DNA from: JASGCK01 sp031430035
GTDB taxonomy: Bacteria > Pseudomonadota > Gammaproteobacteria > Burkholderiales > Burkholderiaceae_C
Direction: 5' to 3'
NCBI GenBank assembly: GCA_031430035.1
Contig: JANPAS010000013.1
Coordinates: 1-26,812, forward strand
Length of the DNA stretch: 26,812 nt
Under the pieces are notes generated by a model. It was not told where the DNA came from. It did no database searches and saw nothing but the letters and a program-made list of their open reading frames with translations. The translations under genes were made by a program, and so were the position numbers. This document shows positions 6,844-15,442 of this stretch, piece by piece; position 1 is the stretch's first letter; each line of letters starts with the position of its first letter.

Positions 6844-7674
6844 ATGGGACTGATCTACATCACCCCCGCGTTTGCCATCACAGCTTTTGCATTGCTTGGC
6901 TTGTGCATTGGCAGCTTTTTAAATGTGGTGATTTATCGACTCCCCAAAATCTTAGAAGCGCAGTTTGAAGAAACGTCTCAAGCACCTGCAACCGAGCCAC
7001 CGCTTTCGCTCAGTAATCCGCCGTCCACCTGTGGGCACTGCGGGCACCGCATTCGGTGGTTTGAAAACATTCCTGTGTTGAGTTTTATTTTTTTGCGTGG
7101 TCGTTGCTCAGCGTGCCATGCCAAGATTAGCTGGCGCTACCCCATGATTGAGTTAGCGGCTAGCGCTATCTTTGCTTACTGCGCATGGCGCTGGCACTTT
7201 ACGCTCACCGCTGCCGCATATGCCGCCTTTGGCGCGGCTTTGTTAACTTTATCCGCAATTGATTGGGATACTACCTACTTGCCCGACGACATCACCGTAC
7301 CGCTCACTTGGGCGGGCTTGATTGCGGTAGGGCTGGGCTTATTGCCTGCCGTCACGCTGCACGAATCTTTAGCAGGTGCGGCTGCGGGTTATCTATCGCT
7401 TTGGTTGGTGTTTTGGGCGTTTAAACTGGTGACGGGTCGCGAGGGTATGGGCTATGGCGACTTCAAACTTTTTGCTGCTATTGGCGCTTGGCTCGGTTGG
7501 CAAGCCTTGATTCCTGTGGTGCTAGTTGCCGCAAGTCTTGGCGCTGTGGTGGGGCTGGTGCTGAAATGGACGCGCCGCGAACGCCTGATTGACGGCGTCA
7601 GTGGCTATGTGCCTTTCGGGCCATTTTTAGCGTTTGGCTCCGTGCTTGAGCTCATGACGGGTTGGCAGCTATGA
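6844..7674 (+). CDS. pilD: Type IV prepilin peptidase / N-methyltransferase
   Basis: PilD cleaves the leader of type IV prepilins and type II secretion pseudopilins at the inner membrane and N-methylates the new N-terminus. The 276-residue polytopic protein has the N-terminal GSFLNVVIYRLP motif, two zinc-binding CxxC pairs (C63/C66 and C88/C91) in the cytoplasmic loop, and the aspartyl-protease motifs AIDWDTTYLPDD (138-149) and GYGDFK (D206). The intact CxxC pairs suggest that methyltransferase activity is retained. No pilus genes are in the window. The gene is 7 bp downstream of ispB and overlaps coaE by 4 bp (ATGA), so ispB-pilD-coaE-zapD is probably one operon. Confidence 0.95.
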   Translation: MGLIYITPAFAITAFALLGLCIGSFLNVVIYRLPKILEAQFEETSQAPATEPPLSLSNPPSTCGHCGHRIRWFENIPVLSFIFLRGRCSACHAKISWRYPMIELAASAIFAYCAWRWHFTLTAAAYAAFGAALLTLSAIDWDTTYLPDDITVPLTWAGLIAVGLGLLPAVTLHESLAGAAAGYLSLWLVFWAFKLVTGREGMGYGDFKLFAAIGAWLGWQALIPVVLVAASLGAVVGLVLKWTRRERLIDGVSGYVPFGPFLAFGSVLELMTGWQL

Positions 7675-8267
7675 AGCTGCTTGGCCTCACAGGCGGTATC
7701 GGCAGCGGCAAAAGTACGGTCGCACACATGCTGCGTGAATTAGGTGCCACGATTGTGGATGCAGATAGCATTTCGCGCGCGACCACAGCAGCAGGCGGCA
7801 GTGCTATGGCAGCTATCCGCACGGTGTTTGGCGAGGATTTTGTCGATGCTACGGGTGCGCTTGATCGCACAAAAATGCGCGAGTTGGTTTTTGCGGATGC
7901 GACAGCCAAGCAAAAGTTAGAGAACATCACGCATCCGCTCATCAAGCAAGCGATGCAAGATCAAATAGCGACTGCAACAACGCCTTGGGTGGTGCTTGAT
8001 CTGCCGCTACTGGCCGAACGTACCAGCTTTGATGGCTGGAGGCCCTTGCTGGATGCGGTCTGGGTGGTCGATTGCTTGGAGAGCACACAAATCACACGTG
8101 TGATGGCACGAAACCAAATGCCCGAATCGCAAGTACGCGCGGTGATAGAAAACCAAGCATCACGGCAGGCCCGACTAGCCATTGCCGATGTGGTTATTAC
8201 CAATGAAGGTTTGGCACTGGTCGCCCTTAAACTTGAAGTCGCAAGCGCATTTGCAAAGCTGCAATAA
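7671..8267 (+). CDS. coaE: Dephospho-CoA kinase
   Basis: CoaE phosphorylates the 3'-hydroxyl of dephospho-CoA, the last step of coenzyme A synthesis. The 198-residue protein starts MKLLGLTGGIGSGKST with the P-loop GGIGSGKS (8-15), then has IVDADSISR, ITHPLI and VVLDLPLLAE in family order. The ATG at 7671 overlaps the pilD stop as ATGA; the frame is open three codons further upstream but this start is the conserved one. The pilD-coaE order is common in proteobacteria. Confidence 0.97.
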   Translation: MKLLGLTGGIGSGKSTVAHMLRELGATIVDADSISRATTAAGGSAMAAIRTVFGEDFVDATGALDRTKMRELVFADATAKQKLENITHPLIKQAMQDQIATATTPWVVLDLPLLAERTSFDGWRPLLDAVWVVDCLESTQITRVMARNQMPESQVRAVIENQASRQARLAIADVVITNEGLALVALKLEVASAFAKLQ

Positions 8268-8274
8268 TCAACCC

Positions 8275-9030
8275 GTGATTTTTTACGAACATCCTTTTAA
8301 CGAACGCATCCGAACGTACTTACGTTTGGAACATTTATATGCCCGTATGGATGCGCTGGTGGCTCGTGAGTCCCCAGTGGATCACCACTATGCGCTATCC
8401 ACTTTATTTGAAATCATGGACATTGCGGGTCGCGCCGAGCTGAAGACCGATGTCTTGAAAGATCTCGATAAGCAAAAAAATGCGCTACTGCCTTACAGGG
8501 GTAACCCAGCTATTGACGAGGCGGCACTGAACCATGTGATCTCTGAGCTAGATCAATCCTTTGCCGCCTTAAGTCAAACGCCTGGCCGCGTCGGTGGGTT
8601 GTTGGGTGAAAACGATTGGTTGATGTCGGTGCGTAGTCGCGCCAGCATTCCAGGCGGCACATGCTCATTTGATTTACCCGCTTATTACGCGTGGCAGCAC
8701 TTGGAAGCGTCTGCACGCCAACAAGACTTGAAGCCTTGGATAGAAGCTGTGCAGCCGATGCACACCGCCGTGACGCTGCTCATGCGCTTGGTGCGCGAGT
8801 CAGGTGGCGCACAGAAGATGGTCGCGACGGCAGGACATTTTCAGCAATATGTACAGCAAGGCAAACCGTATCAGTTGGTGCGCATCCAGCTAGATGAAGG
8901 CCTCGGTGTCGTGCCCGAGATGTCGGTGAATCGGCTCTTGGTAACGGCGAGATTTGTTAAATTTTCAGTCACTGAGCGAGCACTACAAACTTCACTCGAC
9001 ATTTCGTTTGAACTTACGCTTTGTCACTAA
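8275..9030 (+). CDS. zapD: Cell division protein ZapD (FtsZ-ring cross-linker)
   Basis: ZapD binds the FtsZ C-terminus and bundles protofilaments at the division site. The 251-residue protein starts VIFYEHPFNERIRTYLRLEHL, the conserved ZapD N-terminus, and later has PGGTCSFDLPAYYAWQH, a well-conserved family segment. I chose the GTG at 8275, 7 bp after the coaE stop; the frame is open further upstream into coaE but those residues do not fit the family. No strong ribosome binding site is visible, so translation may depend on coupling to coaE. Its 3' end overlaps the convergent Nudix gene by 17 bp. Confidence 0.93.
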   Translation: MIFYEHPFNERIRTYLRLEHLYARMDALVARESPVDHHYALSTLFEIMDIAGRAELKTDVLKDLDKQKNALLPYRGNPAIDEAALNHVISELDQSFAALSQTPGRVGGLLGENDWLMSVRSRASIPGGTCSFDLPAYYAWQHLEASARQQDLKPWIEAVQPMHTAVTLLMRLVRESGGAQKMVATAGHFQQYVQQGKPYQLVRIQLDEGLGVVPEMSVNRLLVTARFVKFSVTERALQTSLDISFELTLCH

Positions 9031-9463
9031 GCCAACCCAATACGGGCAAGGCTCCTGGCAAGATAGGCATTACGCTGGGTGGTAATGTCACCCATTCGAA
9101 GGTTTGACCTTCATGCATCGCAAGCTCGCCACTCCACTGGCTGATTTTGCAAAAATGCAGCCTGACTAAGGCATGCGGATAGTCCACTACTTGCTCGCGC
9201 CAAACAGTCGTGTGCGCTTCGCTAATCGTGAGGCCAATTTCTTCAATCAGTTCGCGGCCTAGGGCCTCTATCACCGTCTCGCCAGCTTCCAGCTTGCCCC
9301 CTGGGAACTCCCAGTAGCCTGCATAGACCTTTCCCTCGGGGCGGGTCGTCATGAGGTAACGCCCTTCGCTATCCACCAAAACGCCAACGGCAACTTCAGT
9401 GATTTTTCTATCTGCGCCGCCAATGCGCTCTAAGCCTCCGTCCGCAACCAAAGGCTCAGACAT
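9014..9463 (-). CDS. MutT-like Nudix hydrolase (8-oxo-dGTP diphosphatase type)
   Basis: The 149-residue protein carries a complete Nudix box at residues 56-78 (G-x5-E-x7-RELIEEIGL), preceded by YWEFPGGK, typical of MutT enzymes that remove oxidised nucleotides from the dNTP pool. The C-terminal part has the usual FEWVTLPPSVMPILPGALP substrate-loop region. I place the start at the ATG at 9463, which overlaps the end of the upstream ATPase gene by 8 bp; the longer open frame lies inside that gene. In many Burkholderiales yacG stands between zapD and this gene, but here the two convergent genes overlap and yacG is absent. Confidence 0.9.
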   Translation of the reverse strand: MSEPLVADGGLERIGGADRKITEVAVGVLVDSEGRYLMTTRPEGKVYAGYWEFPGGKLEAGETVIEALGRELIEEIGLTISEAHTTVWREQVVDYPHALVRLHFCKISQWSGELAMHEGQTFEWVTLPPSVMPILPGALPVLGWLSDKA

Positions 9464-10349
9464 GCTGTGGTTTTTTCTGATTACCGACATAGTCCTTGGC
9501 GAACTGATACGCCACGCGGCCTGAGCGCGAGCCACGCTCCAGTGCCCACACCAGCGCGTGCGGGCGCGCTGCGGTGAATTCATTGGTTGGAACACCCAGA
9601 TGTGCCAGCCATTGATTTGCAATCGTGAGGTACTCGTCCTGTGTGAACGGATAAAAACTAACCCACAAACCAAAGCGTTCCGAGAGCGAAATTTTTTCTT
9701 CTACGCCTTCGCCTGGATGCACCTCGCCGTCGTCCGTGTGCGTGTACGTGAGGTTTTCCTTCATGTACTCGGGCAGCAAATGGCGGCGATTACTGGTCGC
9801 ATATATGAGCACATTCGGGGTAGATGCAGCCACTGAGCCATCTAGCACCGACTTCAAAGCTTTGTAGCTGGACTCACCATCTTCAAAGCTCAAGTCGTCG
9901 CAAAAAACGATAAATTTTTCGGGGCGATTGGCGGTGATGTCCACGATATCGGACAAATCCACGAGGTCGGCTTTATCCACCTCAATCAGCCGTAAACCCT
10001 TGTCGGTAAAGGCGTTCAGACATGCTTTGATCAGTGACGACTTGCCCGTGCCGCGCGCGCCTGTCAGTAGCACATTGTTGGCGGGTAGGCCACTCACAAA
10101 ATGCTCCGTGTTGCGAGCGATCTTTTCTTTTTGAACGTCGATCTCTTTCAAATCACTCAGTGCGAGCTTGGCAATGTGCTGCACAGGCTCCAGTGAGCCA
10201 TGCCCCGATGCCCGCTTGCGATAACGCCAAGCCACAGCAGCACTCCAGTCAGGCGCTTGCAGAGGCTGTGGCAAGGCGCGCTCTAATTTTTCGGTCAGCG
10301 TTTCAATGCTGAGAACTAGGCGCTCGATGAGTTGTTCGGTGTTGTTCAT
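9456..10349 (-). CDS. DUF815-family AAA+ ATP-binding protein
   Basis: This 297-residue protein has Walker A GARGTGKS (97-104), Walker B IVFCDD (147-152) and downstream YATSNRRHLLP, a sensor-1-like segment, which together indicate an AAA+ fold of the DUF815 family. The N-terminal 90 residues are helical and may bind a partner. No membrane segments or signal peptide are seen. The biochemical role of the family is not established to my knowledge. Its place between argJ (11 bp upstream) and the Nudix gene is recurrent in Burkholderiales, and the 8-bp overlap with the Nudix gene argues for one transcript. No clear ribosome binding site precedes the ATG. Confidence 0.88.
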   Translation of the reverse strand: MNNTEQLIERLVLSIETLTEKLERALPQPLQAPDWSAAVAWRYRKRASGHGSLEPVQHIAKLALSDLKEIDVQKEKIARNTEHFVSGLPANNVLLTGARGTGKSSLIKACLNAFTDKGLRLIEVDKADLVDLSDIVDITANRPEKFIVFCDDLSFEDGESSYKALKSVLDGSVAASTPNVLIYATSNRRHLLPEYMKENLTYTHTDDGEVHPGEGVEEKISLSERFGLWVSFYPFTQDEYLTIANQWLAHLGVPTNEFTAARPHALVWALERGSRSGRVAYQFAKDYVGNQKKPQHV

Positions 10350-10360
10350 GGCTATTTGAG

Positions 10361-11602
10361 TTAAGAGCGGTAATCCGCATTAATCGTGACGTACTCATGC
10401 GACAAATCGCAAGTCCAAACCGTGTCCGAAACCGTTCCGCGTCCAAGATTGACGCGCACGGTGATTTCAGACTGCTTCATCACGCGCTGTCCGTCTGCCT
10501 CGAAGTAATCGGGATGACGCCCGCCGTTTTTAGCCACGCATACATCGTCTAAATTCAAATCAATTCTGGACTGATCGAGGTCGGTAATGCCCGCATAACC
10601 CACCGCCGCCAAGATGCGCCCGAGGTTGGGGTCGCTGGCAAAGAACGCGGTCTTCACTAACGGCGAATGCGCAATTGCGTAGCCAGCCTTTAGGCATTCT
10701 TCCGTCGTTTTCCCGCCCTCAATCGTGACCGTAATGAACTTGGTTGCGCCTTCGCCGTCACGCACGATGCTGTGCGCCAAATGCTGCGCGACTTGCAGGA
10801 GTGCTGCCTTGAAAGCCATAGTCGACGGGGCTTGCAGGCCAGTCTCTTTGGTGATACGCGGCATCTTGCTTGTACAGCTTGCCATCACCATGAACGAATC
10901 GTTGGTTGAAGTGTCGCCGTCCACGCTGATGCGGTTGAAGGATGCGTTGGCAATATCCGAAGTCATGGCTTGCAGCACATCAGCGTCGATGTTCGCGTCG
11001 GTGGCGATGTAGCCTAGCATCGTCGCCATGTTCGGGCGGATCATGCCCGCGCCTTTGCTAATGCCCGTGATCGTGACCACGTGTCCGTCAATCGTGACTT
11101 GCACACTTTTAGCCTTGGCCTGCGTATCGGTGGTCATGATGGCGTGCGCGGCGCGATACCAATTGTTTTCACTCGCGTTTGCAATCGCGGCAGGCATGCC
11201 CGCCACCACGCGATCAGTCGGCAGCGGCTCCATGATGACCCCTGTGCTGAAGGGCAATACCTGCGTGGCTTGCAAGCCAAGATGCTCTGCAAGCCTTGCG
11301 CAGCAAGCTTTGGCGGATGCCATACCTTCCGCGCCCGTGCCCGCATTGGCGTTGCCTGTGTTGATGACAAGGGCGCGGACACCAGAGCGATTTGATGTCA
11401 AAACCTCTTGGCAAATCTGCACAGGCGCAGCGCAAAAACGGTTGGTAGTGAACACACCTGCAACCGATGCGCCCTCAACCAGTAGCATCACGGTCAGATC
11501 GTCACGATTTGCCTTGCGAACACCGGCTTGTGCAATGCCGACGCGGATGCCAGCGACGGGATGCAGGTCGGCGGCTTGGATAAGGGGAAGATTAACGGCC
11601 AT
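10361..11602 (-). CDS. argJ: Bifunctional glutamate N-acetyltransferase / ornithine acetyltransferase
   Basis: ArgJ moves the acetyl group from N-acetylornithine to glutamate, closing the cyclic arginine pathway, and may also make N-acetylglutamate from acetyl-CoA. The 413-residue precursor contains the self-cleavage site at A193-T194 in KGAGMIRPNMATMLG; the new N-terminal Thr is the nucleophile. Other family segments are NTGNANAGTG (81-90), STGVIMEPLP (119-128) and DGDTSTNDSF. The C-terminus HEYVTINADYRS is the usual one. It is the first gene of a minus-strand unit with the ATPase and Nudix genes and is separated by only 26 bp from the divergent nuclease gene. Confidence 0.97.
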   Translation of the reverse strand: MAVNLPLIQAADLHPVAGIRVGIAQAGVRKANRDDLTVMLLVEGASVAGVFTTNRFCAAPVQICQEVLTSNRSGVRALVINTGNANAGTGAEGMASAKACCARLAEHLGLQATQVLPFSTGVIMEPLPTDRVVAGMPAAIANASENNWYRAAHAIMTTDTQAKAKSVQVTIDGHVVTITGISKGAGMIRPNMATMLGYIATDANIDADVLQAMTSDIANASFNRISVDGDTSTNDSFMVMASCTSKMPRITKETGLQAPSTMAFKAALLQVAQHLAHSIVRDGEGATKFITVTIEGGKTTEECLKAGYAIAHSPLVKTAFFASDPNLGRILAAVGYAGITDLDQSRIDLNLDDVCVAKNGGRHPDYFEADGQRVMKQSEITVRVNLGRGTVSDTVWTCDLSHEYVTINADYRS

Positions 11603-11616
11603 GTCTGGTGGTTCTC

Positions 11617-11622
11617 TACAAT
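11617..11622 (+). promoter_or_regulatory. Putative -10 element of the exported nuclease gene (near-leaderless)
   Basis: TACAAT ends 6 bases before the ATG at 11629, with no Shine-Dalgarno sequence in between. The matching -35 region would lie at the start of argJ and is not recognisable. Confidence 0.3.
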
Positions 11623-11628
11623 AAATGG

Positions 11629-12141
11629 ATGATAAAAAAACTGATGCTAATTATCGCCGCGCTCGCGTTGACTTATGGCATAGCTGAGGCGAGAGCCTCT
11701 AAGCGCCAGCCCGCGCAAAGCTTTAATGCGGTCGTAAAGCACGTCACCGACGGTGACACCGTTTGGGTATCTACGGGCGGTGGACAACAAGCGATTGATA
11801 TCCGAATTCAAGGCATCGACGCGCCCGAGATTTGTCAAGACTACGGACGTGTTGCTGCTAGTGCTCTCTTGCAACATCTGCAGCACAAAATGGTTAGTGT
11901 GACAGGTAGGGCGCGAGATAAGTATGGGCGCGTAGTGGCAAAACTCAGCGTGAACGGCCAAGATGTCGGTGCGTGGTTAGTTGAAAACGGCCATGCGTGG
12001 TCGTATCACAATCGACGCTCACTTGGCCCCTACGGCTACCAGGAAAATACCGCAAGGCAAGCGGGACGAGGTCTATGGGCTGGCGGCTCGCCGATGGAGC
12101 CCAAGGTTTTTCGGAAAAAAACCAAGTGCCACAAGTCTTAA
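11629..12141 (+). CDS. Exported thermonuclease-like (SNase family) protein
   Basis: The 170-residue protein has an N-terminal signal sequence (MIKKLMLIIAALALTYGIAEA, cleavage near residue 21-23) followed by a staphylococcal-nuclease domain. Catalytic positions are conserved: D41 in VTDGDTVWV, R59 and D64/E67 in RIQGIDAPE, and R101 in DKYGR. The end of the domain has AWLVENGHAW and ENTARQAGRGLW. It is therefore probably an active calcium-dependent nuclease in the periplasm or outside the cell. The start is uncertain: GTG at 11608 would add seven residues, but the ATG at 11629 gives a proper signal peptide. Its stop overlaps the maeB stop (TTAA shared by both strands). Confidence 0.88.
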   Translation: MIKKLMLIIAALALTYGIAEARASKRQPAQSFNAVVKHVTDGDTVWVSTGGGQQAIDIRIQGIDAPEICQDYGRVAASALLQHLQHKMVSVTGRARDKYGRVVAKLSVNGQDVGAWLVENGHAWSYHNRRSLGPYGYQENTARQAGRGLWAGGSPMEPKVFRKKTKCHKS

Positions 12142-14435
12142 CGTACCGCGTTGGCATCCGCCACTGTTAGCGCCGTCATGTTGACGATACGGCGAACCGT
12201 TGTACTGGATGTGAGGATGTGCACGGGTTTGGCAGCGCCAAGCAAGACTGGCCCCACGGCAATATTGCCACCAGCCGCTGTTTTGAGCAGGTTGTAGGCA
12301 ATATTAGCTGCGTCAATGTTTGGCATCACCAGCAAATTGGCCTCGCCCGTGAGCGTGTTGTTTGGCATGATGGTCTTACGCGCCGTTTCATCTAGTGCCA
12401 CGTCACCGTGCATTTCGCCGTCCACCTCCAGCCACGGTGCTTGTACGCGCAATAGTGCGAGTGTGTCGCGCATCTTGATCGCGCTTGCGTTTTGGCTAGA
12501 GCCAAAATTGCTGTGCGACAAGAGTGCAGCTTTCGGTTTCACGCCAAAACGCTCCATTTCGTGCGCCGCCATGATGGTGATCTCGGCTAATTGCTCTGCC
12601 GTTGGGTCGTAATTGACGTGGGTATCGACCAAAAAGACTTGACGATCGGGCAGCATCAGGCCGTTCATACACGCATAGGTGCTGACACCTGCGCGCTTAC
12701 CAATGACTTGGTCGATGTAGGACAGATGATGCGCGGTGGTTGCCCATGTGCCGCAAATCATGCCATCGACATACCCTTTGCTAAGCATCATGGCGGAAAT
12801 AAGCGTCAAGCGGCGACGCATTTCAATTTTTGCGAGCTGCTGGGTCACACCTTTGCGTTCGGTCAGCGCGTGGTAGGTTTGCCAAAAGTCTTGATAACGC
12901 TCATCGTGCTCGACATTGACCACGTCGTAATCTTGACCTTGTTTGAGGCGCAGACCAAATTTTTCGACACGCTCGGCAATCACCGATGGGCGTCCCACCA
13001 GCGTTGGATGCGCGAGGCCTTCATCGACAACAATCTGAATCGCTCTGAGGATGCGCTCTTCTTCGCCCTCGGCATAGACCACGCGTTTTTTATTGGCCTT
13101 TTTGGCCGCCGCATAAATCGGCTTCATTGTGGTGCCCGAGGCATAAACAAAGCTTTGCAGCTGCTCGCGGTAGGCGGTCATGTCTTTGATCGGGCGTGTC
13201 GCTACGCCAGAGTCCATCGCAGCTTGCGCGACGGCCGGTGCAATCATCACCATTAAGCGCGGATCGAACGGCTTAGGAATCAAATACTGCGGACCAAAGG
13301 CGAGTTGCTCGCCTGCGTAGGCTGCGGCAACCACTTCGCTTTGCTCGGCTTGCGCCAGTTCCGCAATGGCGCGAACAGCAGCGATTTCCATTTCGTCCGT
13401 AATCGTAGACGCGCCTGCATCCAGCGCGCCACGGAAGATGTAGGGGAAGCACAAAACGTTATTGACTTGATTGGGGTAGTCGGTACGTCCCGTGGCCACA
13501 ATCGCATCGTCACGCACAGCGTGCACATCGTCTGGATTAATCTCGGGGTTTGGATTGGCCAGAGCCAAAATGACAGGCTTAGCCGCCATCGACTTGACCA
13601 TGTCTTGCTTGAGTACGCCGCCAGCCGAGAGTCCTAAAAAGATATCGGCGCCTTTAATGACTTCCGCCAAAGTGCGGGCATCTGTTTTTTGCACGAACTG
13701 GATCTTGTCCTCGTCCATCAGCTCGGTGCGTCCCTCGTAGACCACACCCGCTAGGTCGGTCACAAAAATATTTTTACGTGGAATGCCTAATTTCAACAGC
13801 AGTCCAAGGCAGGCCAGTGCCGCAGCACCTGCGCCGCTAGTCACCAGTTTGACTTTGGTGATGTCTTTGCCTGTGACTTTGATGCCGTTTAAAACCGCAG
13901 CGCCCACCACAATCGCGGTGCCGTGTTGGTCGTCGTGAAAGACAGGAATCTTCATGCGCTCGCGTAGCTTGCGCTCAACATAAAAGCAATCAGGCGCTTT
14001 GATGTCTTCTAAATTGATACCGCCAAAAGTGGGCTCTAAGGAGGCAATGATGTCTACCAATTTATCTAGGTTATCGCGCTCGTCAATTTCGATATCGAAC
14101 ACGTCGATACCTGCAAATTTTTTGAACAAAACCGCTTTGCCTTCCATCACGGGTTTGGCGGCTAGTGGCCCGATATTGCCAAGTCCCAGCACGGCTGTTC
14201 CGTTGGTAATGACGGCGACTAAATTGCCACGAGCCGTGTATTTGAAAGCGTTGGCAGGGTCTTTGACAATTTCTTCGCAGGGCGCAGCCACGCCAGGCGA
14301 ATAAGCCAGTGCTAAGTCGCGCTGGTTACTCAATTGCTTGGTAGCTGCGATTTGAATCTTGCCTGGGACGGGGAACTCGTGATAATCAAGCGCTGCGGCG
14401 CGGAGTTCGGTTGCTTTTGCGGTTTCAGTAGGCAT
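12138..14435 (-). CDS. maeB: NADP-dependent malic enzyme (malic enzyme / PTA-like fusion)
   Basis: MaeB converts malate to pyruvate and CO2 while reducing NADP. The 765-residue protein has the malic-enzyme half with AYSPGVAAPC (44-53), NGTAVLGLGNIGPLA (78-92), the Lys-bearing KPVMEGKAVLFKKF, HDDQHGTAIV (167-176) and the dinucleotide site GAGAAA (201-206). From about residue 440 a phosphotransacetylase-like domain follows (KKRVVYAEGEEERILRA, LLSHSNFGSSQNASA). In known MaeB proteins this second domain is regulatory, binding acetyl-CoA, and not catalytic. A TAAAAT lies about 50 bases upstream (14488-14493). The 3' end overlaps the convergent nuclease gene by 4 bp. Confidence 0.96.
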   Translation of the reverse strand: MPTETAKATELRAAALDYHEFPVPGKIQIAATKQLSNQRDLALAYSPGVAAPCEEIVKDPANAFKYTARGNLVAVITNGTAVLGLGNIGPLAAKPVMEGKAVLFKKFAGIDVFDIEIDERDNLDKLVDIIASLEPTFGGINLEDIKAPDCFYVERKLRERMKIPVFHDDQHGTAIVVGAAVLNGIKVTGKDITKVKLVTSGAGAAALACLGLLLKLGIPRKNIFVTDLAGVVYEGRTELMDEDKIQFVQKTDARTLAEVIKGADIFLGLSAGGVLKQDMVKSMAAKPVILALANPNPEINPDDVHAVRDDAIVATGRTDYPNQVNNVLCFPYIFRGALDAGASTITDEMEIAAVRAIAELAQAEQSEVVAAAYAGEQLAFGPQYLIPKPFDPRLMVMIAPAVAQAAMDSGVATRPIKDMTAYREQLQSFVYASGTTMKPIYAAAKKANKKRVVYAEGEEERILRAIQIVVDEGLAHPTLVGRPSVIAERVEKFGLRLKQGQDYDVVNVEHDERYQDFWQTYHALTERKGVTQQLAKIEMRRRLTLISAMMLSKGYVDGMICGTWATTAHHLSYIDQVIGKRAGVSTYACMNGLMLPDRQVFLVDTHVNYDPTAEQLAEITIMAAHEMERFGVKPKAALLSHSNFGSSQNASAIKMRDTLALLRVQAPWLEVDGEMHGDVALDETARKTIMPNNTLTGEANLLVMPNIDAANIAYNLLKTAAGGNIAVGPVLLGAAKPVHILTSSTTVRRIVNMTALTVADANAVR

Positions 14436-14483
14436 ATATCGTTACGAAGAGCGCATTGCAATTCGTCAGTTTTTGTAAGAATG

Positions 14484-14489
14484 TTAGAT
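14484..14489 (+). promoter_or_regulatory. Putative -10 element of the DMT transporter gene
   Basis: TTAGAT lies 11 bases before the ATG at 14501, leaving room for only a few untranslated bases; no Shine-Dalgarno sequence is visible. The -35 region is not convincing. Confidence 0.3.
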
Positions 14490-14493
14490 TTTA
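14488..14493 (-). promoter_or_regulatory. Putative -10 element of maeB
   Basis: TAAAAT on the minus strand lies 52 bases upstream of the maeB ATG, overlapping the candidate -10 of the divergent transporter. A weak TGTTTT sits 17 bp further upstream, so the two divergent promoters may compete. Confidence 0.35.
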
Positions 14494-14500
14494 GCCCTCA

Positions 14501-15442
14501 ATGACTACCCAAAACACCGTAGTTTCCACTACATCCCACTCGTCCATTTCTCTTTTTTCGTGGGCTTTGATTTTTCTCATTCCCGCCTTTTGGACAATTA
14601 ATTATCTAGTAGGCAGAACTGCGCCTGCGCTGATTGCGCCGCACGCTCTCGCGTTTTCCCGTTGGGCACTGGCTGCGCTGATTTTGGGCATATTCGCATG
14701 GGGCGAGCTCAAAGAAAAACGGCACCTCATTTGGCCAGAGCGTTGGCATTTTTTAACTTTTGGCTTGCTCGGAATGTGGATTTGCGGCGCTTGGCTCTAT
14801 GTGGGGGCGCGAACCAGCCCCGCCAATAACCTCGCCTTAATTTACGCGCTATCGCCTGTTTTTATTGTGCTCGGGGCGGCATTTTTTTTGCACGAATCCA
14901 TGCGCAAACGCCAATGGCTAGGCGTTCTACTGGCTATGACGGGCTTGGTGCATGTGGTCATTCAAGGGCGTTGGTATGCGATTGCGCAAACCGAGTTTGT
15001 GATTGGCGACTTGTGGGTCTTGGCGTGCGCCGTAGCTTGGGCGATTTATTCTCTACTGCTCAAAAAATGGCCAAGCCCATTTAGTCCGCTCGCAAGGCTG
15101 GTGTTGATTGCAACGGCTGGCGCATTATTCATGCTGCCGCTCGCCATCATCGAGGCTTGGTCTGGCTTGCCGCATACCCAAACCGTGTGGGGCGGTCAAA
15201 CGATGGTTTTGATTGTGGCGGCAGCGGTTTTCCCAGGTGCGGGCGCTTATTTTTGTTATTCGTTGTTGCAAAAGCGCATTGGCGCGGCCAGAACAGCGCT
15301 GGTGCTTTATCTAGGCCCCTTGTATGCTGCCGCGCTCGCGTGGTTTGTGCTGGGCGAGCCGCTGCACATTTATCACGCCATTGGTGCGCTCATCATCCTG
15401 CCGGGTATCTATTTAGCGTCACAAGCTAACCAGCCAAACTAA
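14501..15442 (+). CDS. EamA/DMT-superfamily membrane transporter
   Basis: The 313-residue protein is very hydrophobic with about ten predicted membrane helices in two repeated EamA halves: the first starts at FSWALIFLIPAFWTINYLVGR, with PHALAFSRWALAALIL in helix 2, and the second at VIGDLWVLACAVAWAIYSLLLKKW. The end of the second half has ALVLYLGPLYAAALAWFVLGEPLHIYHAIGALIILPGIYLA, a typical EamA ending. Members export amino acids or other metabolites, but the substrate cannot be predicted. It is a single-gene unit divergent from maeB, and its stop codon overlaps the stop of the convergent reductase gene (4-bp overlap, 15439-15442). Confidence 0.88.
   Translation: MTTQNTVVSTTSHSSISLFSWALIFLIPAFWTINYLVGRTAPALIAPHALAFSRWALAALILGIFAWGELKEKRHLIWPERWHFLTFGLLGMWICGAWLYVGARTSPANNLALIYALSPVFIVLGAAFFLHESMRKRQWLGVLLAMTGLVHVVIQGRWYAIAQTEFVIGDLWVLACAVAWAIYSLLLKKWPSPFSPLARLVLIATAGALFMLPLAIIEAWSGLPHTQTVWGGQTMVLIVAAAVFPGAGAYFCYSLLQKRIGAARTALVLYLGPLYAAALAWFVLGEPLHIYHAIGALIILPGIYLASQANQPN

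Noticed and set aside
8182..8274. An N-terminal extension of zapD into coaE.
   Set aside because: The extra residues overlap coaE and do not resemble ZapD; the conserved N-terminus begins at the GTG at 8275.
9464..9673. A 70-residue N-terminal extension of the Nudix protein.
   Set aside because: It lies wholly inside the DUF815 ATPase gene in another frame and has no family similarity; the ATG at 9463 gives a normal Nudix protein.
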